A stretch of DNA of 56,456 bases from Neisseria wadsworthii 9715 (GCF_000227765.1 NZ_JH165159.1:1522694-1579149), one strand, 5' to 3'; counted from the first letter of the stretch, positions 1 to 8,500 are shown. Program-made: numbers and translations. The notes: a model not told the origin generated them from the sequence alone.

Positions 1-153
1 CAAGTATAATACTTGGTCTTATTTTTTATCTTTATTTATTTTAAGCAAATCAAAATATTCACAAACGAATTATATGAAATATCTGATAAGCCACAATCTT
101 AAGTAAGAAATAAATTAGGAACTTTTTTGATTTTAGATAAGGAAAGCTTTCTA

Positions 154-330
154 ATGAAGAAAGGATATTACTTTAAACTCTCTATTGCTTTTGTTGTGCT
201 TTCAGTTGTGAATTTTTTATTGACTCCCAAGCACGAAGGCATTCCTTTTATCAGCATTTTCTTCATTATTGCTGCAATAATTGCTGCAATAGTGGCTTAT
301 GTGATTCACCGAAAGCAAATTTCAAAATAA
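154..330 (+). CDS. small two-helix membrane protein, hypothetical
   Basis: A 58-residue protein of unknown function. The ATG at 154 is preferred over an upstream TTG at 127 because AAGGAAAG lies 8 bases before it. The sequence has two hydrophobic segments, about residues 7-23 and 31-52, and a basic tail (HRKQISK), so an inner-membrane hairpin with both ends in the cytoplasm is plausible. The flanking DNA is AT-rich, and a short palindrome (CAAGTAT/ATACTTG) lies at 1-15. Nothing in the neighbourhood points to a role. Confidence 0.55.
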   Translation: MKKGYYFKLSIAFVVLSVVNFLLTPKHEGIPFISIFFIIAAIIAAIVAYVIHRKQISK

Positions 331-429
331 CTTCAAGCTATATGGCTTTGGTTTTGGCGATTGAATTAAGGCTGCTCGGATTTATAGTTAATAAATGGAA
401 AATGACGTTTTAGAAGATTGCTGGAAAGT

Positions 430-452
430 CTGTTTTTAAAAATAAAAAACAG
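430..452 (-). terminator. weak stem-loop after ssrA
   Basis: An 8-bp AT-rich inverted repeat (CTGTTTTT/AAAAACAG, 7-base loop) lies 9 bases beyond the tmRNA 3' end in the direction of ssrA transcription. No clear U-tract follows, so termination here is only a possibility. Confidence 0.3.
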
Positions 453-461
453 ATTAATGAT

Positions 462-825
462 TGGTGGAGGCGGGGGGAATTGAACCCCCGTCCGAAAGTC
501 CTCTACAAAGCGTTCTACATACTTAGTCTTGCCTACTTGGAATCTTGCTCCCATTCCGCCGACAGACAGGCTGTTTGGGAGCCAGTTACCTTAAATCTTA
601 TTTTCTGCCAAGTAACCCGACAGAAAACCAGTCAATGTAAAATGACGTTGCGGTAGCTTGCGCTACACAGCCCATTGACCAACTGTTGCAACGGCAGGCC
701 TATTAAGCGGCCAATGCGTAAGTTTCGTCGTTTGCGACTATTTTCGTTCAGTGTTTTACGGGAATCTGAGACCCCGGTATGCCCGCATCTGCTTCGCAAC
801 CCCCGTCGAAACCAAGATCGCCCCC
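462..825 (-). ncRNA. ssrA: transfer-messenger RNA (tmRNA)
   Basis: tmRNA rescues ribosomes stalled on broken mRNA and tags the nascent peptide for proteolysis. On the minus strand the 5' end begins GGGGGCGATCTTGG, followed by a segment resembling ACGGGGGTTGCGAAGC; the 3' end is the tRNA-like half, ending GGGGTTCAATTCCCCCC-GCCTCCACCA. The resume codon GCA at 733-735 opens a ten-codon tag frame, A-N-D-E-T-Y-A-L-A-A, with its TAA at 703-705. The 364-nt length suits a one-piece tmRNA. Spurious reading frames across this stretch are structural RNA, not genes. The window also carries arfA, the backup rescue factor. Confidence 0.96.
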
Positions 826-922
826 AGATAGGAACGGATTATTATACGCGAAGAGCTTATGAATTACCAGCTTGGCGTTTGAAGGTATAATGCCTGTCTG
901 AAAACTCGGTAAGGGCGATGAT

Positions 923-1423
923 ATGTATGATGTGAATACGCATGATGTGCGCCGTTTCTTTGCGCATGTTTGGCAGAATAGGTTGGTGCCGCTGCAATTG
1001 GATGCTTTGCAGCAAAAAGCTTTGCGCATTATTGAGGCGCACCCCGAATACGGCCGGTATTTGGAAAATATTGAAAACTATTTGGACAAAAGTTGGACTC
1101 CGGAAGAAGGGGAAACCAATCCTTTTCTGCATATGTCGCTACACTTGTCGATACAGGAGCAGGCGGCGATTGATCAGCCGCCGGGCATATGCGCGATTCA
1201 CGAACAATTGTGTGCCAAATACAGCGGTGATTGGGTTAAGGCTGAGCACGATATGATGGATGCGCTGGCGGAAACCATTTGGGAAGCACAACGCTTCGGA
1301 CGGGGTTTGGATGTGAATGCTTATATGACCCGTTTGCGCAAGCTGGTCGGATTGGGGCAGGAAGATAATGCCCGCATCAATCCGCATGAAGTAGGTTTGT
1401 CGAATAAAATCAGTGGCAGATAA
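923..1423 (+). CDS. DUF1841 family protein
   Basis: A 166-residue soluble protein. The whole sequence fits the DUF1841 family of Beta- and Gammaproteobacteria: a helical N-terminal part with a FFAHVW segment, then a conserved block NPFLHMSLHL (about 66-75) followed by DQPPGI. The biochemical role of the family is unknown to me. The ATG at 923 follows a purine-rich AAGGGCGATGAT. A DUS lies 20 bases upstream of the start and an inverted DUS pair follows the stop, so the gene looks monocistronic. Confidence 0.85.
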   Translation: MYDVNTHDVRRFFAHVWQNRLVPLQLDALQQKALRIIEAHPEYGRYLENIENYLDKSWTPEEGETNPFLHMSLHLSIQEQAAIDQPPGICAIHEQLCAKYSGDWVKAEHDMMDALAETIWEAQRFGRGLDVNAYMTRLRKLVGLGQEDNARINPHEVGLSNKISGR

Positions 1424-1445
1424 ACGGGTTGAATCTGTATTGATC

Positions 1446-1498
1446 ATGCCTGTCTGAAAGCAAAACTTTTGGTAAAGTTAAAACTTTCAGACAGGCAT
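1446..1498. terminator. inverted DUS pair, bidirectional terminator
   Basis: Arms of 15 bp (1446-1460 and 1484-1498; ATGCCTGTCTGAAAG and its complement) flank a 23-base loop between the convergent DUF1841 gene and iscX. Inverted DUS pairs commonly double as terminators in Neisseria. Confidence 0.75.
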
Positions 1499-1502
1499 TA
1501 AT

Positions 1503-1697
1503 TTATTCGGCCTCATCAATCCATGCCTGTTGCACAGCTTCAAGAATGCGCTCGCCGCAGTGGGCGGGATCGTCATCGAAATCAGGCAGTGCAAGGATTA
1601 GTTCGCGCAGATGGGTAAAGCGGATGGTTTTCGGATCTATATCGCTATGGGCGTCGTACAACTCTTCGGCGATGCGTTGGGTGTCGGTCCATTTCAT
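1503..1697 (-). CDS. iscX: Fe-S cluster assembly protein IscX (YfhJ)
   Basis: A 64-residue acidic protein recognised by its start (MKWTDTQRIAEEL), the central DPKTIRFTHLRELI and the acidic LPDFDDDP patch. IscX is a small helical partner of the cysteine desulfurase IscS, with roles proposed as iron donor or regulator of ISC assembly. It is the last gene of the isc-type cluster here, following fdx on the same strand with a 44-bp gap. That gap holds AGGCTGTCTGAA in reverse (1718-1729), a one-base variant of the DUS. Full length for the family. Confidence 0.92.
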   Translation of the reverse strand: MKWTDTQRIAEELYDAHSDIDPKTIRFTHLRELILALPDFDDDPAHCGERILEAVQQAWIDEAE

Positions 1698-1741
1698 AAG
1701 TGTGTTCCTTTGTGATGTTCAGACAGCCTTGTCCAATATAA

Positions 1742-2083
1742 TTAATGATGTTCGCGCGCGTGGTTGATGGTGTATTTCGGAATTTCCACCACTAAATCTT
1801 CATCAGCCACTTTGGCTTGGCAGCTCAGGCGTGAATCGGCTTCCAAACCCCATGCCTGATCGAGCAGGTCTTCTTCGATTTCAGACGGCTCTTCCAAGCT
1901 GTCGAAACCCTGACGCACGATCACGTGGCAGGTTGTACAGGCGCAGGATTTTTCGCAGGCGTGGTCGATTTCGATGTCGTTGTCGAGCAGCAAATCGCAG
2001 ATGGTTTGACCTTCGGGCGCATTTTCAATGACTTTGCCTTCGGGGCAAAGTTCGGCGTGTGGGAGTATGGTTACTTTTGGCAT
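1742..2083 (-). CDS. fdx: ISC-type [2Fe-2S] ferredoxin
   Basis: A 113-residue adrenodoxin-like ferredoxin. Cluster ligands are C43, C49, C52 (within HACEKSCACTTCHV) and C88; C47 is the additional conserved cysteine of ISC ferredoxins. It supplies electrons for Fe-S assembly on the IscU scaffold. It lies downstream of hscA and upstream of iscX, the usual order, although hscB is displaced. iscR, iscS, iscU and iscA are not in this window. The C-terminal tail ends in HAREHH, a small lineage-specific extension. Confidence 0.95.
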   Translation of the reverse strand: MPKVTILPHAELCPEGKVIENAPEGQTICDLLLDNDIEIDHACEKSCACTTCHVIVRQGFDSLEEPSEIEEDLLDQAWGLEADSRLSCQAKVADEDLVVEIPKYTINHAREHH

Positions 2084-2163
2084 GTTGTGTCTATGTTTAA
2101 AAGCAAATTAAAAATTATTAGAAAAATTTAAATAAAGAAAATTAAAAGATTATTTAACTTTGA

Positions 2164-4029
2164 TCACGAAATCTCTTCCACCTTCTGCCCCGTCAAAGCA
2201 CGCTTGATATTCCTATCCATACGTTTGGCGGCAAAGTCGTCGGTGGCGTGTCCTAACGCAGATACGGCATTGCGGATTTCGTCGGCATTGCCTGTTTGAA
2301 CGAGATTCTGCAAAACGGCGATGTTGCTGCGGATGGCGGCAAGTTCGGTTTCGTTGAGCAGATCGCCGTCCATTTCCAAGGCGGTTTCTACTGCGGCGGT
2401 TAGACCTTCGGCTTCTACAACGGCTTCGGCACGGGCACGGGCGGCCATGTCGTCGGAGGCGTTCGACATGCTCTCTTTCAGCATGTTGGTGATGGTTTCG
2501 TCGTCGAGGCCGTAGGAAGGTTTCACTTCGATTTGCGCCTGCACGCCGGTGGATTGTTCGCGGGCGGACACGGAAAGCAGGCCGTCTGCATCCACTTGGA
2601 AGGTAACGCGGATGCGGGCGGCGCCGGCCACCATCGGCGGAATACCGCGCAAGGTAAATTTGGCTAGGCTGCGGCAGTCGGACACAAGTTCGCGCTCGCC
2701 TTGCACCACATGAATAGTCATCGCGGTTTGGCCGTCTTTAAAGGTGGTGAACTCTTGGGCGCGGGCGGTGGGCAAAGTGCTGTTGCGCGGAATGATTTTT
2801 TCCGCCAGCCCGCCGTAGGTTTCGAGACCGAGCGATAGGGGTGTTACGTCGAGCAGCAGCCATTCGTCGTCGTTTTTATTGCCCGCCAGCACATTGGCCT
2901 GCATTGCCGCGCCGAGTGCAACCACTTGGTCGGGGTTGAGGTTGTTGAGCGGCGTTTGGCCGAAAAAGGTAGCTACGGCTTGCTGAACGTGCAGCATGCG
3001 GGTGGAACCGCCCACCATAATCACGCCTTTCACGTCAGCCTTGCCCACGCCTGCGTCTTTCAAGGCCTGCTTTACCGGTTCGATGGTTTTGGCCACCAGA
3101 TGTTGGGTGAGGTTGTGGAATTCTTGGCGGGTGATGGTGGTATCGACCGTGCGGCCGTCTGAGAGCACGGTTTGCACGGTGGCGCTGATGTCGGTGGTGA
3201 GTGTTTCTTTGGCGGCGCGGGCAAGGCTGAGCAGCAGTTGGCTGTCTTGCTCGTTGAGTTGCGAGAGTTTGTTTTGCTCCAACAGCCAGCAGAACAGGCG
3301 GTGGTCGAAGTCGTCGCCGCCGAGCGCGCTGTTGCCGTTGGTGGCTTTCACTTCAAACAGCCCTTTGGTGAGCTGCAACACGGATACGTCGAGCGTGCCG
3401 CCGCCGAGGTCGTACACCACAAACGTGCCTTCCGAGCGGTTGTCCAAACCGTAGGCAATCGCGGCGGCGGTCGGTTCGTTGAGCAGGCGCAAAACGTTTA
3501 ATCCGGCCAAACGCGCGGCATCTTTGGTGGCTTGGCGTTGGGCATCGTCGAAATAGGCGGGCACGGTTATCACGGCGCCGACAAGCTCTCTGCCGAGGTT
3601 TTCTTCGGCGCGCTGTTTCAAAGTGCGGAGGATTTCGGCGGACACGTCAATCGGCGTTTTGTCGCCCGCGCGGGTGTGCAGTTCGATAATGCGGTCGTTG
3701 TTGCCGAAGCGGTAAGGCAGATAGCGGGCTTCTTGCTGAACATCTTCCAAAGTGCGCCCGATCAAACGTTTGGCGGAGCTGATGGTGTTCACGGGGTCGA
3801 TTTTCTGAGCCTTGAGCGCGTCGTAGCCGACTTCGATATCGTCTCGGCCACAATAACGCACAACCGAAGGCAGGGTAACGCGGCCTTTTTCGTCGGGCAG
3901 GCAAACGGCGCTGCCGCTTTTAACGGAAGCGACGAGGCTGTTGGTGGTGCCCAAGTCGATACCGACGGCCAAGCGGTGTTGGTGTGGTGCGGCAGACATG
4001 CCGGGTTCGGCGATTTGCAGAAGTACCAT
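2164..4029 (-). CDS. hscA: Fe-S protein maturation chaperone HscA (Hsp70 family)
   Basis: A 621-residue Hsp70. The ATPase domain starts at GIDLGTTNS (about 23-31), with the second phosphate motif [12 protein letters not shown] further on; the substrate-binding domain has the [14 protein letters not shown] linker typical of DnaK/HscA, and a helical lid ends the protein. HscA works with the J-protein HscB to release the Fe-S cluster from IscU. The start used follows AAAGG ten bases upstream; M11 (MSAAPHQ) is an alternative. fdx and iscX follow on the same strand. Its partner hscB lies 1 kb upstream, beyond an unrelated lipoprotein gene. Confidence 0.95.
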   Translation of the reverse strand: MVLLQIAEPGMSAAPHQHRLAVGIDLGTTNSLVASVKSGSAVCLPDEKGRVTLPSVVRYCGRDDIEVGYDALKAQKIDPVNTISSAKRLIGRTLEDVQQEARYLPYRFGNNDRIIELHTRAGDKTPIDVSAEILRTLKQRAEENLGRELVGAVITVPAYFDDAQRQATKDAARLAGLNVLRLLNEPTAAAIAYGLDNRSEGTFVVYDLGGGTLDVSVLQLTKGLFEVKATNGNSALGGDDFDHRLFCWLLEQNKLSQLNEQDSQLLLSLARAAKETLTTDISATVQTVLSDGRTVDTTITRQEFHNLTQHLVAKTIEPVKQALKDAGVGKADVKGVIMVGGSTRMLHVQQAVATFFGQTPLNNLNPDQVVALGAAMQANVLAGNKNDDEWLLLDVTPLSLGLETYGGLAEKIIPRNSTLPTARAQEFTTFKDGQTAMTIHVVQGERELVSDCRSLAKFTLRGIPPMVAGAARIRVTFQVDADGLLSVSAREQSTGVQAQIEVKPSYGLDDETITNMLKESMSNASDDMAARARAEAVVEAEGLTAAVETALEMDGDLLNETELAAIRSNIAVLQNLVQTGNADEIRNAVSALGHATDDFAAKRMDRNIKRALTGQKVEEIS

Positions 4030-4115
4030 GTTGTGTGTGCCTTTGAGGGTTATTTTTAGCTGGCGCGTATTCTAACAGATTTGGGATAGTTGAGTAAATC
4101 AGTCGGAAATAAAAT

Positions 4116-4156
4116 ATGCCTGTCTGAAAGCGGGTTTGCGGCTTTCAGACAGGCAT
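4116..4156. terminator. inverted DUS pair
   Basis: 16-bp arms ending GAAAGC/GCTTTC around a 9-base loop, just after the stop of the lipoprotein gene (minus strand). The sequence beyond the stem in that direction is T-rich (TATTTTATTT), consistent with an intrinsic terminator that separates this gene from hscA. Confidence 0.75.
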
Positions 4157-4168
4157 GCTTCGGGCGGT

Positions 4169-4804
4169 TTATTTGGCGCCGTATTGATTGAGCTGGGCAA
4201 GCTCGGCAAGGGCTTTTTGGTAGTCTTCTTCGCCAAGTTTGGTCAGGCGGATTTGGTAAACGGTTTTGCCTTCCTGCTCAACCGGGAAAATCTGCCACAG
4301 GCCTTCTTGGTGGTAGCGGTCGAGAATGGCGCGGACGAGTGTTTTCATTTCGGCGCCTTTATGCGCTTCGCCTATGCTGCGGCCGATGGCGTTGTTGCGC
4401 AAATCAACGCTTTCGTCGGCATCGTAAAGTTTGTTGAACTCGGTTTTGTTCGGGTCGGGCGGCGTGTTGTCTTTTTCGTAAGCATCGCCGGCTTCTTTTG
4501 CCAATTCTGCGCTGAATTGTGATGCAATGGTGGCTTGCCATAAAGTGTGACGCACGGCGTTGACTTGTGTACCACGCCCGTTGGGGTTAAACGTGTCGTC
4601 CAGACCGAGGCGGATGGAGAAACGTACCGAATTGGTGGTGATATTGCGCGCACGGTCTGCTTTCATACCAATTTTATAGGCGGCAATCGGATGGTTAACG
4701 ATAAAACGCAAAGCTTTTTCTTTGCGTCCTGCGTCGGGCGCGGGAGGTTTGCAGGCGCTGAGTGCGAGTGCGGAAATTAGGGTGAGGAACAGAATTTTTT
4801 TCAT
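4169..4804 (-). CDS. probable outer-membrane lipoprotein, DUF6973-like
   Basis: A 211-residue secreted lipoprotein. The signal peptide (MKKILFLTLISALALSAC) has the lipobox LSAC with C18 as lipidation site. The mature part contains NAVRHTLWQATIA, a GDAYEK segment and DLRNNAIGRSIG, a pattern I associate with DUF6973-type domains, which have conserved His and Asn residues that suggest an enzymatic fold; no activity can be assigned. It interrupts hscA and hscB, with a DUS terminator after it and an inverted repeat before it, so it is probably its own transcription unit. Confidence 0.7.
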   Translation of the reverse strand: MKKILFLTLISALALSACKPPAPDAGRKEKALRFIVNHPIAAYKIGMKADRARNITTNSVRFSIRLGLDDTFNPNGRGTQVNAVRHTLWQATIASQFSAELAKEAGDAYEKDNTPPDPNKTEFNKLYDADESVDLRNNAIGRSIGEAHKGAEMKTLVRAILDRYHQEGLWQIFPVEQEGKTVYQIRLTKLGEEDYQKALAELAQLNQYGAK

Positions 4805-4866
4805 TTTGAATCTGTTGAATGTGTGTTGGATTGGCTATAGTTAAACCACTTACATAGTAACATTTC

Positions 4867-4943
4867 CGTCATACTCGGGCTTGACCCGAGTATCCCAAAA
4901 TTTACTGAAACTCAGGATACTCGGGTCAAGCCCGAGTATGACG
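4867..4943. repeat. perfect 29-bp inverted repeat built of REP-like palindromes
   Basis: Arms at 4867-4895 and 4915-4943 are exact reverse complements separated by 19 bases. Each arm is itself an imperfect hairpin, ATACTCGGG-cttga-CCCGAGTAT. It lies in the gap between the lipoprotein gene and hscB. The core CGGGCTTGACCCG resembles REP-type palindromes scattered through other proteobacterial genomes. No second copy was seen in this window. Confidence 0.85.
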
Positions 4944-5023
4944 TATGTAGTTTTTCTTAAGTTGATTGACTATGGTGATCGTTGGATTGATTGCTCAACA
5001 TTTGCGCATTGTGAACCTGCTAA

Positions 5024-5062
5024 TGCCTGCCTGAAAGCGGTTTTACGGTTTTCAGACAGGCA
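5024..5062. terminator. inverted DUS pair, one imperfect copy
   Basis: TGCCTGCCTGAA (one mismatch) at 5024-5035 pairs with a perfect reverse DUS at 5051-5062. It follows the stop of hscB and probably ends its transcript. Confidence 0.65.
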
Positions 5063-5069
5063 TTTACAT

Positions 5070-5570
5070 TTATGGTAAAGCGCTTTGGATTTCTTTGCGC
5101 AGCTTATCGAGAAAGCGGCACTGGCGCACAAGCATGGCGGCGGTTTCGGTTTGGCTTTCGGCAAAGGCGGCGCTCAATCGCCGGAGCAATTCATCTTGCT
5201 CATTGGTGATTTCTTGATCAAGTGCGTTGAGCGCGGATTCATTGCGTTCTGCGCGCGCGTCTTCCAAAGTTTCGCGCCATTCCATTTGCTGCATCAAAAA
5301 TTCGGGTGGGAAAGCGGTGTGTTCGGGTGCGTCGGCGTTAATGCCTTGTGCTTGCAGCAGGTAGGCGGCGCGGTCGGTGGGGGATTTGAGCATGCGGTAG
5401 GCTTCGTTAACGGTGGATGCCATCATCATGGCTTGTCGCTGCTCAAACGAGGATGCAGCGGCGTATTTGTCGGGATGGAACTGGGCGGCGAGGCGGCGGT
5501 AGATTTGTTCGATTGCCGTTTTGTCGATATCGAATGTGGGCGGTAGGTTGAAAAGTTCGAAATATTGCAT
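5070..5570 (-). CDS. hscB: Fe-S assembly co-chaperone HscB
   Basis: A 166-residue J-protein. The N-terminal J-domain has the invariant HPD motif at H32-P33-D34 (QFHPDKYAAAS), and the C-terminal half is the helical IscU-binding domain with the MQQMEWRE segment typical of HscB. It recruits IscU to HscA and stimulates HscA ATPase. It is separated from hscA by an unrelated lipoprotein gene and a long inverted repeat, so the usual hscB-hscA coupling is broken here. A DUS follows the stop. Confidence 0.94.
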   Translation of the reverse strand: MQYFELFNLPPTFDIDKTAIEQIYRRLAAQFHPDKYAAASSFEQRQAMMMASTVNEAYRMLKSPTDRAAYLLQAQGINADAPEHTAFPPEFLMQQMEWRETLEDARAERNESALNALDQEITNEQDELLRRLSAAFAESQTETAAMLVRQCRFLDKLRKEIQSALP

Positions 5571-5649
5571 ATCGGGTAAGAGCGGTTTTCAGACAGGCAT
5601 TAGTGTAGGACGGTTGTTTTTCGGAAGCAAGAGGCTTGTGCCATAGTGG

Positions 5650-6876
5650 TTATGCCTGTCTGAAAACGTTTTGCAGCGGGCGGATTTGCTCCAGGCGGGC
5701 GCGGTCGATGGCTTCGGCGGTTTTGTGCGGTTCGCCGGCGTGTTCGGCGGCGATGGCGGCGGTGTTGACGCTTTGTGCGGCGGCCAACAGCGCAAGCCAG
5801 CGTTCGCGCTGGAGGTAGGGCGTGTTTTCCTGCCCCAGCCTGCCCTGATGGTCGGCTTGGCAAACGTTCAGCGCCTGCTTGAAGCGTTCGCTGCGGCGGA
5901 AGGCATCGGTTTGCTTGAGGGTTTTCAACACGGTTTGCGGTTTGAGCTGGGCGACGCTGTGGAGCTGGATATGCCAGCGGCAAACCAGTTCGGCCAGTTC
6001 GCTGCATGCTTTGGGTACGCGCCAGCGGGTGTTGACGGCGCGCACGGGCGCCACACCGGCCAAATCGTGGCCGTGGTGCTTGGGCAATATGTCGGCAGGC
6101 GTGAGCGCTTTGCCCAAGTCGTGCAGCAGAGCGGCATAGCGCTCGGGCAGGCTTAGGTTGAGGTCTGCTGCGCATTGCAACACCATCAGGGTGTGGATGC
6201 CGCTGTCGATTTCGGGATGATAGTCGGCGCGTTGGGGCACGCCGAACAGTGCGTCCACTTCGGGCAAGATCACTTTTAATGCGCCGCATTCGCGCAAGAT
6301 TTCAATCATGCGGGCTGGGTGTTGCCCCATCAGGCCGCGGGCAAGCTCCTGCCAAACGCGTTCGGCCACCAAAGCGTCGGCTTCGCCGTTTTCAACCATT
6401 TGCCGCATCAACTGCATGGTTTCGGGCGCAACGCTGAAGCCGTAGCGCGCGGCAAAACGGGCGGTGCGCAGGATGCGGACGGGGTCTTCGGCAAATGCGG
6501 GGGAAACGTGGCGCAAGATTCGGTTTTGCAGGTCGGCTTGGCCGCCGTAAGGGTCGATGATGTTGCCTTCGCAATCTTGCGCGATGGCGTTGATGGTGAG
6601 GTCGCGCCGCATCAGGTCTTGCTCTAGGGTAACGCTTTTGTCGGTGTGAAAGGCAAAGCCGGTGTAGCCTTTGGCGGTTTTGCGTTCTGTGCGCGCCAGC
6701 GCGTATTCTTCATGGCTTTCGGGGTGGAGGAACACGGGAAAATCTTTGCCGACTGCGCGGTAGCCCAAGTCGAGCATGGTTTGCGCGTCGGCGCCGACCA
6801 CGACCCAGTCGCGGTCTTGGGTGTCGATTCCGAGCAGGGCGTCGCGCACGGCGCCGCCGACAAGATAGGTTTGCAT
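5650..6876 (-). CDS. cca: CCA-adding tRNA nucleotidyltransferase with HD domain
   Basis: A 408-residue enzyme that builds or repairs the CCA 3' end of tRNAs without a template. The nucleotidyltransferase core has VGGAVRDALLG then the metal-binding DRD at 21-23; the flexible-loop and neck regions follow; an HD-type phosphohydrolase motif (LLHDLGKA) lies near residue 250, as in the multifunctional gammaproteobacterial enzyme. Length fits the E. coli type (412). The last four codons (FRQA) and adjoining bases are a DUS (5653-5664), so an uptake sequence forms the C-terminus. Adjacent genes are on the same strand but unrelated. Confidence 0.95.
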   Translation of the reverse strand: MQTYLVGGAVRDALLGIDTQDRDWVVVGADAQTMLDLGYRAVGKDFPVFLHPESHEEYALARTERKTAKGYTGFAFHTDKSVTLEQDLMRRDLTINAIAQDCEGNIIDPYGGQADLQNRILRHVSPAFAEDPVRILRTARFAARYGFSVAPETMQLMRQMVENGEADALVAERVWQELARGLMGQHPARMIEILRECGALKVILPEVDALFGVPQRADYHPEIDSGIHTLMVLQCAADLNLSLPERYAALLHDLGKALTPADILPKHHGHDLAGVAPVRAVNTRWRVPKACSELAELVCRWHIQLHSVAQLKPQTVLKTLKQTDAFRRSERFKQALNVCQADHQGRLGQENTPYLQRERWLALLAAAQSVNTAAIAAEHAGEPHKTAEAIDRARLEQIRPLQNVFRQA

Positions 6877-6906
6877 ATTGAGTGATGCCTGTCTGAAAGG
6901 TGCGGG

Positions 6907-7260
6907 TTATTTGAATAATTCGTCGTGGCGGCTGAAAAAGTCGATGGCTTGGGCGAGTTTTTCTTCGTCGAGGCTGGCTTTCAGGTCGCGCGCGATTTCT
7001 CGCAGGGCTTCTTCGCGCAATGCTTGCTGCATACGCATTTCCGCGTTTTCCGGGCTGAGCTTCATCTGCACGTTGAGCTTGATATTGTGGCTGTCGAGCA
7101 TGTAGAGGACTTCGTGGCTGAAGATAAACGGCTCACTTTGTGGCGGTGCGTCCCAGCGGTCTTCGTTTATCGGATACCATTGGCTGCGCCCCTGAGGCTT
7201 GATGAATTGATTGCCGATACCGTAAATGTGGCGGTATTTTTGTGGAATGTATTTTTTCAT
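6907..7260 (-). CDS. conserved hypothetical protein
   Basis: A 117-residue soluble protein that I do not recognise. It begins with a basic stretch (MKKYIPQKYRHIYG), has an aromatic and Pro-rich middle (WYPINEDRWDAPP), and ends in a strongly helical charged half (about 65-117: MRMQQALREEALREIARDLKAS). No signal peptide, membrane segment or catalytic motif is visible. The start codon sits directly after an inverted DUS pair; cca follows on the same strand after a single DUS. Codon usage looks like that of its neighbours. Confidence 0.7.
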   Translation of the reverse strand: MKKYIPQKYRHIYGIGNQFIKPQGRSQWYPINEDRWDAPPQSEPFIFSHEVLYMLDSHNIKLNVQMKLSPENAEMRMQQALREEALREIARDLKASLDEEKLAQAIDFFSRHDELFK

Positions 7261-7267
7261 ATGCAGA

Positions 7268-7302
7268 TGCCTGTCTGAAAAAGCCGGGCGTTCAGACAGG
7301 CA
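7268..7302. repeat. inverted DUS pair
   Basis: TGCCTGTCTGAA (7268-7279) and its reverse (7291-7302) with an 11-base spacer, between the nitroreductase stop and the start of the next minus-strand gene. No U-tract follows in the minus direction, so it may be only an uptake signal. Confidence 0.8.
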
Positions 7303-7333
7303 TTATATAGGGTTAAATCGTTTTGCAAAGGCT

Positions 7334-8080
7334 TCACTTTGTTTGATACCAGTTTAACCAGCCGATGCTTTGCATAAATTCGATGTTGTCCGGCCCGTAG
7401 GGTTGGCTGTAAAAACGAGCGAATTTTTCGCGGTAGGGAAATTTTTCGCGCGCTTCGCCGAATTCAGTCATGGTTTGCTCGTAGGCGGCAAGGTTTTCAG
7501 ACAGGCATTGGTCCGACGGATATTGGTTTTCCGCATAAGCGGCAGCTTGAGGCAAACGCGGTTTAACGCGCATTTCTACATTAGGCGTGCCGATGCAGAG
7601 ACCGACCACGGGGAAAGTATGCGGGGGCAGCTTGAGCATTTCGGCTAATTGCGGCGCAATCAGGCGGATGCCGCCGGTGTAGCAAATGGCATAACCCAAG
7701 CTTTCGGCTGCGGTTGCCGCGTTTTGTGCGGCAAGCACGGCATCGGTCACGGCAGTCATAAAGGCATCGGGGGTGCCTGCGGCGGCAAACGTGCCTTCAT
7801 AAGCTTGGCGGCACAGATCGGCTTTGTGCAGGTCGGCCAGGAAAATAAAATAAGTGGCGCATTGTCCGATTTGCGGATTGGCCGGGAGCTGCTCGGTGAT
7901 GCGTTGGCGCAACTCGGGCGAGGTGATGTTGATGATGGTGTAGTGCTGGCCGTTCATCCACGATGGTGCTTGGCGGGCACAGTCGATAATGGCTTGCAAA
8001 TGCTCTTGCGGCAGGGTTTCGCTGGTTTTGAAGCTGCGGTAGGTGCGGTGGTTTTTTAGCAATGAGATGGTGGGATTCAT
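7334..8080 (-). CDS. NfsA-type NAD(P)H nitroreductase/flavin reductase family protein
   Basis: A 248-residue FMN-dependent oxidoreductase of the nitroreductase superfamily. The N-terminus has NHRTYRSFKT, the usual FMN-phosphate-binding R-x-R-x-F block; QAPSWMNGQ follows; the segment AAESLGYAICYTGGIR and the C-terminal LNWYQTK fit NfsA-like proteins. Such enzymes reduce nitroaromatics, quinones or flavins with NADPH; the natural substrate is unknown. A DUS at 7496-7507 lies in frame and encodes residues around DQCLSENL in a surface-type segment. Monocistronic by appearance. Confidence 0.85.
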   Translation of the reverse strand: MNPTISLLKNHRTYRSFKTSETLPQEHLQAIIDCARQAPSWMNGQHYTIINITSPELRQRITEQLPANPQIGQCATYFIFLADLHKADLCRQAYEGTFAAAGTPDAFMTAVTDAVLAAQNAATAAESLGYAICYTGGIRLIAPQLAEMLKLPPHTFPVVGLCIGTPNVEMRVKPRLPQAAAYAENQYPSDQCLSENLAAYEQTMTEFGEAREKFPYREKFARFYSQPYGPDNIEFMQSIGWLNWYQTK

Positions 8081-8261
8081 ATTTTCTTCCTCTACTGTTC
8101 AATATGTTCGATTTTATGCTGCTTTGGCTGTTTGCGGTAGGTCAACCATGATGAAAAATCTCGTGCGGTTAAAGGTTGCGTTTGTTATAATTAAGCCGAA
8201 ACAGGTAGAAAGCCAAATAAGGTTTTCTGCTTTAATTGTTCAACCAAGAGGATAAATAATC

Positions 8262-8483
8262 ATGTTTCCTGAATATCGCGATTTGATTTCAAAATTAAAA
8301 CAAGAAGATGCACACTTTTCACGTTTGTTTGACGAGCACAATGAGTTGGACGATAAAATTACCGGCCTGGAAAACAATGAAGTAACCGCGGTTTCTGCCG
8401 CCGAAGAAATCGAAGGCCTGAAATTGAAAAAGCTGGCTTTGAAAGATGAATTGTACGAAATTCTGAAAAAAGCTTCTGCTTAA
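8262..8483 (+). CDS. YdcH family protein (DUF465)
   Basis: A 73-residue, highly charged, probably coiled-coil protein. The pattern (FPEYRDLISKLKQED..HFSRLFDEHNELDDKI then LKLKKLALKDELYEIL) is characteristic of the YdcH/DUF465 family, small helical-hairpin proteins of unknown role. The ATG at 8262 follows AAGAGGATAAATAATC, a good ribosome-binding site. A DUS pair after the stop is followed by TTTTGTTT, consistent with a terminator shared with the convergent phosphoesterase gene. Confidence 0.88.
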   Translation: MFPEYRDLISKLKQEDAHFSRLFDEHNELDDKITGLENNEVTAVSAAEEIEGLKLKKLALKDELYEILKKASA

Positions 8484-8500
8484 TATTTTAGATAATAAAA

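Noticed and set aside
675-890. Open frames across the tmRNA on both strands
   Set aside because: The stretch has the tmRNA ends, tag frame and tRNA-like half; the frames are by-products of a structured RNA.
2926-4059. Long plus-strand frames opposite hscA
   Set aside because: They mirror a canonical Hsp70 gene and have no recognisable domains; similar shadows lie opposite aceE, lpdA, cca and mutL.
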